NCBI RefSeq assembly: GCF_020880415.1
Contig: NZ_JAJIUJ010000105.1
Coordinates: 123,265 to 187,264 of the forward strand
Length of the DNA: 64,000 nucleotides
Origin: Xanthomonas euvesicatoria pv. euvesicatoria
Lineage (GTDB): Bacteria; Pseudomonadota; Gammaproteobacteria; Xanthomonadales; Xanthomonadaceae
Direction of reading: 5' to 3'
In this document: in pieces, positions 57,804 through 64,000 of the stretch
How positions within the stretch are numbered: the first letter of the stretch is position 1
Layout: each line of letters opens with the position of its first letter
Made by a program: the position numbers and the translations under genes
The notes under the pieces: generated by a model
Databases searched by the model: none
What the model was told of the DNA's origin: nothing
What the model saw: the letters and a program-made list of their open reading frames with translations, nothing else

Positions 57804-59099
57804 ATGACCACGTCTGCACCGGGCTATAAGGGCTGGCGTGGTATCCAGCGCGCCTTCGCCACGCCATCGGCGGCGACCATGGCACTGCTGGGCTTCGGCA
57901 GCGGCTTGCCGTTCCTGCTGATCGCCTCGCAGACCTTGTCGACCCGCTTGCGCGATGTGGGGCTGGACCTGGGCAGCATCGGCTTGATCAGCCTGGCCAG
58001 CTTCTTCTATCTGCTCAAGTTCCTGTGGGCGCCGCTGATCGACCGCTATGCGTTTCCGCTCACCGCGTTTCTGGGGCGCCGTCGCTCCTGGCTGCTGGTG
58101 GCGCAGATCGGCGTCACCATCGGCCTGTTCGCGCTGGCATTTTCGCGCCCGGACCTGAGCGTTACGGGATTGGTGGGCTGGGTGTTGTTCGCCTCGTTCT
58201 GGGGCGCGACCCAGGACTCGGTGGTGGATGCCTACCGCATCGAAATCGCTCCGGATGCCGCGCAGGCCGCGTTGGCGGCGACCTACACGCTGGGCTACCG
58301 CATCGGCCTGATCCTGGGCGGTGCCGGTGCGTTGTACATGGCCCAATACCTCGGCTGGACGTGGGCGTACGTCGGCATGGCCGCACTGATGCTGGTGCCG
58401 ATCGTCACCACCTTGCTATGCCGCGAGCCCGACCGGCCCGAGGCGACGGTCGTGCGCCGCGTGGACGTCGCCGGTGCGTTCTGGCAACCGATTTCCAGCT
58501 TCTTTTCCAGCAATGGGCTGGCGCTGGGCATCGTGCTGCTGCTGTTCGTGGGCCTGTACAAGTTTCCCGACCAGGTGATCGGCGTCATGGCCGGTCCGTT
58601 CTATCTGGATTCGGGCTTCACCAAGGCCGATATCGCCACCGTCTCCAAGCTGTTCGGCGTCTGGATGGGCATTGTCGGCGCCTTCGCTGGCGGCGCGGCA
58701 ATTGCCGCGTTCGGGTTCCGGCGCATGTTGCTGGTGGCCGCGCTGGGGGTGGCCTTGTCCAACCTGGCGTTCCTGCTGATGGCGCACAACCCCGGCAAGC
58801 TGTGGGCGTTCTATGCCGCGCTCAGTGCCGATAATCTCTTCCAGGGGTTCGCCGCCACGGTGCTGGTGGCTTTCATGTCCTCGCTGACCGACCGCAACTT
58901 CACCGCAACCCAGTATGCGTTGCTGGTCTCGCTGGCCAACCTGCCGGGCAAGTTTGCCGGTGGCGTGTCCGGGTTCGTCGTCCAGGCGACCTCCTACAGC
59001 ACCTTCTTCATCCTCAGCGCCCTGACCGTCATTCCCACGTTAATGCTGCTGGCCTGGCTATGGCCGCGGCTATTGGCGCACGACAGGCGGCCGGATTGA
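57804..59099 (+). CDS. ampG: AmpG-type muropeptide permease (MFS)
   Basis: A 431-aa major-facilitator permease. The N-terminus ATMALLGFGSGLPFLLIASQTLSTRLRD is the AmpG signature. Twelve TM segments are apparent, with an MFS loop AFLGRRRSWLL, and GATQDSVVDAYRIEI in TM4-5. AmpG imports GlcNAc-anhydroMurNAc-peptides from the periplasm for peptidoglycan recycling and for AmpR signalling. Its position near anmK and an M23 endopeptidase supports a cell-wall recycling neighbourhood. Start ATG 57804. A 75-aa gene follows 58 bp later. Confidence 0.9.
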   Translation: MTTSAPGYKGWRGIQRAFATPSAATMALLGFGSGLPFLLIASQTLSTRLRDVGLDLGSIGLISLASFFYLLKFLWAPLIDRYAFPLTAFLGRRRSWLLVAQIGVTIGLFALAFSRPDLSVTGLVGWVLFASFWGATQDSVVDAYRIEIAPDAAQAALAATYTLGYRIGLILGGAGALYMAQYLGWTWAYVGMAALMLVPIVTTLLCREPDRPEATVVRRVDVAGAFWQPISSFFSSNGLALGIVLLLFVGLYKFPDQVIGVMAGPFYLDSGFTKADIATVSKLFGVWMGIVGAFAGGAAIAAFGFRRMLLVAALGVALSNLAFLLMAHNPGKLWAFYAALSADNLFQGFAATVLVAFMSSLTDRNFTATQYALLVSLANLPGKFAGGVSGFVVQATSYSTFFILSALTVIPTLMLLAWLWPRLLAHDRRPD

Positions 59100-59157
59100 A
59101 ACGTCCGCCAAGGTTGCCGATGATGCGCGCGGAGCAGCGCATTGCACGAGGCAGGGC

Positions 59158-59385
59158 ATGACCGATCTGGTATTGCGTGACATCGACCCGGTGCTGGTGG
59201 ACCGTATTCGCCGCATTTCCGTCGCACGGGGCTGGACCCAGCACCAGACCGTCATGCATCTGCTCGAACAAGGCCTGTTCGCCAGCGAATACGAAGTCAC
59301 CGGCGGCCTGCAGCACCCGGAGGTCGATGCCCTGGCCGAGGCGATTGCCGCGCTCAAGGCGCTGCCGGCGGGAAATAATCCCTAG
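59158..59385 (+). CDS. Small ribbon-helix-helix-like protein
   Basis: A 75-aa soluble protein. The first 45 residues (MTDLVLRDIDPVLVDRIRRI, then SVARGWTQHQTVMHLLEQGLFA) have the strand-helix-helix pattern and charge spacing of an Arc/CopG-like DNA-binding fold. The tail PEVDALAEAIAALKALPAGNN is helical. It could be a small regulator; no toxin partner is adjacent. The ribosome binding site AGGCAGGG precedes the ATG. Likely co-transcribed with ampG and convergent to anmK. Confidence 0.7.
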   Translation: MTDLVLRDIDPVLVDRIRRISVARGWTQHQTVMHLLEQGLFASEYEVTGGLQHPEVDALAEAIAALKALPAGNNP

Positions 59386-59426
59386 CGCTGCCGCAGCTTC
59401 ATCCCGGCCAGCACAGGCCAACGGGC

Positions 59427-60560
59427 TCACGCCGGATAGATCGCCCCCAACAGCCGAGGTCCGGCCGCCCCGGTCACCGCGGGCAGGTTGGCCGCGCGTC
59501 CGGCCAGCAGCTCGGCCGCCAGCCAGGCAAAGCCCATCGCCTCCAGGTAATCCGGGTCCAGTCCGTATCGCGCGCTGGATTCCACCACCATGCCCGGCAG
59601 CCGCGCCGCCAGTCGCGCCAACAGCACCGGGTTGCGCACGCCGCCGCCGCAGACCAGGACCCGTCGCGTGGTTGGCTGCAGCCGCAACAAGGCATCGGCC
59701 ACGCTGGCAGCGGTGAGTTCGAGCAAGGTCGCCTGCACATCGGCAGCATCCAACCGCGCGCTGCCCATCGCCTGCACGGCCCAGTCCAGATGGAATTGCT
59801 CGCGGCCGGTACTCTTGGGCGGCGGCAACGCAAACCACGGATCGGCCAACAGCGCCTGCAGCAAAACCGCATCCACGCGCCCACTGGCGGCAAACGCACC
59901 CTCGGCATCGAACGGCGTGCCGTGATGGCGTTGGCACCAGCTGTCCAGCAACGCGTTGGCCGGGCCGGTATCGAATCCCAGCACCGCGCCATCGCGCGGA
60001 ATCAAGGTCAGGTTGCCGATGCCGCCCAGATTGAGCACCGCGCGGTCTTCGTCGCCTGCGCCCAGCATGGCCAGATGGAAGGCCGGCATCAGTGGCGCGC
60101 CCTGGCCACCGGCGGCCACATCGCGGCGGCGGAAATCGGCCACCGTGGTAATACCGGTGTGCTCTGCAATCCGGCTGGCATCGCCAATCTGCCAGGTGAA
60201 CGCCGGGTTGGCGTTGGGCCGGTGGCGGATGGTCTGCCCATGCGAGCCGATCGCACGAATCTGCCGGCGCTCCACGCCGCTGTCGCCGATCAATCGATTG
60301 GCCGCCGCCGCGAATGCCAGCCCCACCTGCGCGTCCACCTGGCCCAGCGCATCGATGGCCACCGTCTCGGCGCCCTGGCCGAGCGCCACCAAGGTCTCGC
60401 GCAGTTGCGGCTCCCACGCCACCGTCGTCCCGGCCACCAATTCGCAGCGGCGGTGGGTGGCGTCGGCAAAGCGCACCAGCGCGGCATCGATGCCATCGGC
60501 GCTGGTTCCCGACATCAGGCCCAGATACAAGGGGGAGTCAACGTGTTCGAAGACAGACAT
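59427..60560 (-). CDS. anmK: Anhydro-N-acetylmuramic acid kinase
   Basis: A 377-aa sugar kinase of the ASKHA fold. Signature [19 protein letters not shown] at the N-terminus, [12 protein letters not shown], the catalytic Asp region [49 protein letters not shown] and [18 protein letters not shown]. It cleaves and phosphorylates 1,6-anhydro-MurNAc to MurNAc-6-P in peptidoglycan recycling. The order anmK / M23 peptidase / tyrS is the same as I know from Pseudomonas. Confidence 0.94.
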
Positions 60561-60939
60561 GCCGAAGCCAGAAAGACACGGCCGGCCAGCTTGTGCAGCC
60601 GGGCCGGGTCCGTCAACCGGTCTTACCCCGGTGGCAGCCGTGCAGCGGGCGCGTCATCGTCGGGCCACGCGCGCCAATCGCTGCCGCGACAATGACCCAT
60701 GCCTCGAGATTCCCCACCCATCTCCGGAATCGTCAAGGTCTGCAGTCGCCTCAGAAGCTGTCGCTCGACAGCCAAGACCAGGTGCCGCATGGGGACATCG
60801 CAGCGTTCAACACCTGCAGTGCGCCGCAACCCGTAGCTGCACGGCAACTACCAGGCGACACGGCTGGAGGCAGCGCCGAACCTGCCCGCCACCACCTGCG
60901 CAGCCGCAACGCAGCTGAGGCAGTGACCAGCCGCAGGCC
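60561..60939. other. Intergenic region, no gene recognised
   Basis: About 380 bases between anmK and the M23 peptidase gene, both on the minus strand. No convincing ORF. It may hold the anmK promoter. Confidence 0.4.
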
Positions 60940-62358
60940 TTAACTGCGCGACTTGCCCTTGGCCGGCTTGCCGGCGTCGGCGTAGATCAGCTTCTCCATG
61001 CCCTCGATACGGGCCATGGCCGGCGCCGTCTGCGCGCGGAACGCCGCCAGTTCGGCGCCCTGCAGCGGCTCCGGCGGCGGCATCGTCACCGACATCGGGT
61101 TGCGCTGCTGCCCGCCCACGCGGAATTCGTAATGCAGATGCGGGCCGGTCGCCAGGCCGGTCATGCCAACATAGCCGATCACCGTGCCCTGGTTGATGCG
61201 TTGCCCGGCCTTGATCTTGCCAAAGCGCGACATGTGCCCGTACAGCGTGCTGTAGTTCTTGCCGTGATCCAGGATCACCACGTTGCCGTAACCGCGCTGG
61301 GTCCCGACAAACACCACCCGCGCATCGCCGGCTGCCATGATCGGCGTGCCCGAGGCGGCCGCATAGTCCACACCCTTGTGCATGCGCATGGTGCCCAGCA
61401 CCGGGTGCTTGCGCGCACCGAAGGTGGAGCTGATCCGGCTATAGGCCACCGGCATGCGGATGAAGCTCTTCTTGAGCGGGCGGCCAGTGATGTCGAAGTA
61501 CTCGGCCGGTTTGCCGGCGCGCTTGAAGCGGAACCCCGTATAGGTCTTGCCGCCAGTGGTGAACGTCGCCGCCAGGATGTCGCCGGTGCTGATCCGCTCG
61601 CCTTCGCGCCAGGTTTCATCCATGACCACGCTGAACCGGTCGCCGGGCTGCAGATCCTTGTCGAAGTCGATGTCGTACTTGAAGATCTCGTCGGTCATGA
61701 TCGCCACCGCCGCCGGCGACAGTCCGGATTTGCCGGCCGAGGCATACAACGAACTGCTGATCTCTCCGCTGGCCACTACCGTGCGCGTGGTCGTCGCCCG
61801 CTCGGTCACGTTCTCGCGCACGGCCTCGCCCAGCAGGCGCAGTTCCACCCGATGACTGTCGTCGCGATCGAAGCGCAGTGCGCGCAGCTGCCCCGGTGTC
61901 GGCATGTCGAAGGCGATCTCGGTACCCGGACGCAGCTTGGTCAGCGCCTCCTTGGTCCCCGGGTGCGCCAATACCTGGTACATCACCGTGGTCGGGATCC
62001 CCAGCTCGCCGAACAAGGTACTCAGGGTCTGGCCCGGCTTGACCTGCAGAATTTCCCAATCGGTGCTCGGTGCCAGCTGCTTGCGGCTGGGAATCAGCGG
62101 CGGCAACGGCAATGCCAGCGTGGAATGGCTGGAAAGCGGTGCGTCGATGGCGTTGGAAAAACCCGGCACGATCGTGGCGACCAGCGCACCGATGGTGGCG
62201 AACAGGCTGGCGTGAATCCAGTGACGGCGTGTCCAGCGGTCATTGAATGCCGCCGGCAGATGCGCCTTGAGCTTGCGATGCAGTGCAGTGTCGTGGAGGA
62301 CGTGGAGGCGTTCGTGAAAGCGCCGCTTGCGTGCACGGCCCTGCTCTGAGTTCTGCAT
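60940..62358 (-). CDS. M23 family peptidoglycan endopeptidase (MepM-like)
   Basis: A 472-aa inner-membrane-anchored endopeptidase. A basic cytoplasmic N-terminus of about 45 residues, one TM helix (about 48-70, ASLFATIGALVATIVPGF), an OapA/LysM-like domain (WEILQVKPGQTLSTLFGELGI), then a LytM/M23 domain with RISSTFGARKHPVLGTMRMHKGVDYAA (metal ligands His and Asp) and the catalytic GLATGPHLHYEFRV. All Zn ligands are present, so it should be active on peptide cross-links, allowing wall expansion. Divergent from tyrS across a 170-bp gap. Confidence 0.9.
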   Translation of the reverse strand: MQNSEQGRARKRRFHERLHVLHDTALHRKLKAHLPAAFNDRWTRRHWIHASLFATIGALVATIVPGFSNAIDAPLSSHSTLALPLPPLIPSRKQLAPSTDWEILQVKPGQTLSTLFGELGIPTTVMYQVLAHPGTKEALTKLRPGTEIAFDMPTPGQLRALRFDRDDSHRVELRLLGEAVRENVTERATTTRTVVASGEISSSLYASAGKSGLSPAAVAIMTDEIFKYDIDFDKDLQPGDRFSVVMDETWREGERISTGDILAATFTTGGKTYTGFRFKRAGKPAEYFDITGRPLKKSFIRMPVAYSRISSTFGARKHPVLGTMRMHKGVDYAAASGTPIMAAGDARVVFVGTQRGYGNVVILDHGKNYSTLYGHMSRFGKIKAGQRINQGTVIGYVGMTGLATGPHLHYEFRVGGQQRNPMSVTMPPPEPLQGAELAAFRAQTAPAMARIEGMEKLIYADAGKPAKGKSRS

Positions 62359-62528
62359 CGTTCAAATTCCTCGCTGGCTCGAAGTGCGAGCCCAATCGCC
62401 GGTACCATAGACAGCCTGTAACAGCGCGTCAAACCATTGAGCCTGTTCATTATTTTCACTTGGCGCGGAATTAACCCGCGTTTAACATCATTCACGTTTT
62501 TGACGGCAAGCGCCGCTGGAGTCTGTGG

Positions 62529-63740
62529 TTGGCCACTATCGAAGAATCCCTCGCACTCATCGGCCGTGGTGCCGAAGAGATCCTCAAGCTCGATCAGCTG
62601 CAGGCGCGGCTCGCCACCGGTAAGCCGCTGCGGGTGAAGGCCGGCTTCGATCCCACCGCGCCGGATCTGCATCTGGGCCATACCGTGCTGCTCAACAAGA
62701 TGCGGCAGTTCCAACAGCTTGGCCATCAGGTGATCTTCCTGATTGGCGACTTCACCGGAATGATCGGCGACCCGAGCGGCAAGAACGCCACCCGCAAGCC
62801 GCTCAGCCGCGAGGATGTGCTGGCCAACGCACGGACCTACGAAGAGCAGGTCTTCAAGATCCTGGACCGCGAACGCACCGAGGTGCGTTTCAACTCCGAA
62901 TGGTTCGGCCAGATGAGCGCGGCCGACATGATCAAGCTCTCTGCCCAGCACACCGTCGCGCGCATGCTCGAACGCGACGATTTCGCCAAGCGCTTCGGCA
63001 GCCAGCAGCCGATCGCCATCCACGAATTCCTCTACCCGTTGGTGCAAGGCTACGATTCGGTCGCCCTGAAGGCGGACGTCGAGCTGGGCGGCACCGATCA
63101 GAAGTTCAACCTGTTGATGGGGCGCGGCTTGCAGGAGCATTACGGTCAGGCGCCGCAGATCGTGCTGACCATGCCGCTGCTGGAAGGCCTGGACGGCGTA
63201 GCCAAGATGTCCAAGTCGTTGGGCAATTACATCGGCATCAACGAGCCGGCCATCGACATCGTCACCAAGACGATGAAGATCGGCGACGAGCTGACCTGGC
63301 GCTGGATCGACTTGCTGTCCTTCGATATCAGCCTGGCCGAAGCGGCGCGCCTGAAAGAGCAGGTCGCTGCGGGAGAGCTGCATCCGCGCGAGGTCAAATT
63401 GCGCCTGGCACGCGAGCTGGCCACCCGGTTTCACGATGCCGCAACCGCAGAGCAGGCCATTGCCGGCTGGCACGCGGTGGTAACGGGGCAGGGCGACACC
63501 AGCCTGCTACCGCTGCAGGAAGTGGTGGTTCCCGATGAGGGCCTGCGCCTTGCCGGGCTCCTGACCGCCGCCGGCCTGACGCCCAGCAACTCCGAAGCCA
63601 CCCGCAAGCTCAAGGAACGCGCGGTCAGGATCGACGGCGAAGTAGTGGAGGATCCCAGCCGCGTCTTTACGCACGGCTTCGAAGGGGTCATCCAGGTAGG
63701 CAAGCGTAATTTTGCCCGCGTATTGCTCGTCACTGCCTAA
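62529..63740 (+). CDS. tyrS: Tyrosyl-tRNA synthetase
   Basis: A 403-aa class I synthetase of the TyrRS type with the HIGH-like [35 protein letters not shown], the tyrosine pocket, [19 protein letters not shown] and [11 protein letters not shown]. The C-terminal S4-like RNA-binding domain (about 340-403) contains [19 protein letters not shown]. The start codon is TTG 62529 ([14 protein letters not shown]) without an in-frame ATG nearby. Longer TyrRS (with HLGH) belong to the second bacterial clade. The region downstream is a probable rRNA promoter, a linkage also known in Pseudomonas. Confidence 0.94.
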   Translation: MATIEESLALIGRGAEEILKLDQLQARLATGKPLRVKAGFDPTAPDLHLGHTVLLNKMRQFQQLGHQVIFLIGDFTGMIGDPSGKNATRKPLSREDVLANARTYEEQVFKILDRERTEVRFNSEWFGQMSAADMIKLSAQHTVARMLERDDFAKRFGSQQPIAIHEFLYPLVQGYDSVALKADVELGGTDQKFNLLMGRGLQEHYGQAPQIVLTMPLLEGLDGVAKMSKSLGNYIGINEPAIDIVTKTMKIGDELTWRWIDLLSFDISLAEAARLKEQVAAGELHPREVKLRLARELATRFHDAATAEQAIAGWHAVVTGQGDTSLLPLQEVVVPDEGLRLAGLLTAAGLTPSNSEATRKLKERAVRIDGEVVEDPSRVFTHGFEGVIQVGKRNFARVLLVTA

Positions 63741-64000
63741 AGCGCACCAAGGTTGCCGCAGGGCGGCAATCTCGGTGATCTCACGCGTCTTACACGTTGG
63801 ATAGAAGTGACAGTCCCCAGGCCCTCAAAGCTTTTCTGCTGGCGTGACTGGGGCATAGCGCCAGTTTTTGGCAACTTCGTGAAAAATTTTTCACAAAACG
63901 CTTCCCAAATCGGATCGGTGGGCATATAGTTCGCCTCCCCCGACGCAACGGCCTCCGCAAACGCGGAACCAGAGCGGAAGGGTTCGAAAACGCCTTGAAA
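63741..64000 (+). promoter_or_regulatory. Probable ribosomal RNA operon promoter and leader
   Basis: No ORF with coding character. A 16-bp perfect AT-rich palindrome GTGAAAAATTTTTCAC (63879-63894) lies just upstream of a -35/-10-like pair (TTCCCA 63902-63907, 17-bp spacer, TATAGT 63925-63930) with the GC-rich discriminator TCGCCTCC. This is typical of strong, stringently controlled rRNA promoters with an upstream AT element. The tyrS position just before it supports an rrn operon beginning beyond the window. The 16S gene itself is not in the window. Confidence 0.55.

Overview
The window is a GC-rich chromosomal segment of a Xanthomonas-type gammaproteobacterium (Lysobacterales/Xanthomonadaceae). 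The assignment rests on protein content and gene order: a Lys/Ala-rich histone-like protein, the fabR / ferredoxin reductase / desaturase locus, coaBC-dut followed by a membrane-extended phosphomannomutase, and anmK / M23 peptidase / tyrS next to what looks like an rRNA operon promoter. No phage, conjugative or intact insertion-sequence genes and no CRISPR array were seen. About 57 protein genes are supported.

Left part (1-13.7 kb): the start of a DegP/HtrA-type protease runs off the left edge. It is followed by a histone H1-like protein, a DUF3313 lipoprotein, an OmpR-type two-component pair, a TIGR01777 epimerase, a DUF4142 lipoprotein, several small conserved proteins, a DUF3182 / alpha-beta hydrolase pair, a glycine-zipper protein with an internal repeat, and a slipin-rtcB operon. 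A sigma54-like element upstream of slipin sits exactly in the loop of a 12-bp inverted repeat.

13.9-15.2 kb holds a tRNA-Thr(TGT)-like sequence abutting a degenerate tRNA-like sequence, and a compact promoter / 35-codon ORF / terminator unit. 15.2-18.3 kb is an unsaturated fatty acid module: FabR-like repressor divergent from a ferredoxin reductase and a DesA-type desaturase, with palindromes between them. Next come a CSS-EAL phosphodiesterase, a lipocalin, comM, ubiK and an orphan PII gene. A GH84 beta-N-acetylglucosaminidase follows, preceded by two copies of a 15-bp element. After it lie an InaA/RIO-like kinase, a probable outer-membrane protein, a PH-SHOCT protein, and divergent speE and speA.

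33-40 kb is the most accessory-looking part: a single-module NRPS (C-A-T-TE) whose adenylation pocket reads as a glycine code, a GT1-type glycosyltransferase and an OafA-like acyltransferase. The NRPS and the acyltransferase each carry one single-base frameshift. An AT-rich leader with two intrinsic terminators precedes the NRPS.

The right part (40-64 kb) is mostly housekeeping: ydfG-like SDR, SPOR protein, argS, radC, coaBC-dut-phosphomannomutase, a RAYT-like protein that has lost its HUH motif, a GT2 / LpxB-N-like pair, a sugar epimerase, parA-parB, pyrE, xth, ampG, anmK, an M23 peptidase and tyrS. It ends in a promoter and AT-rich palindrome that probably drive a 16S-23S-5S operon just beyond the edge. 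All functions are read from sequence alone; no database search was possible.
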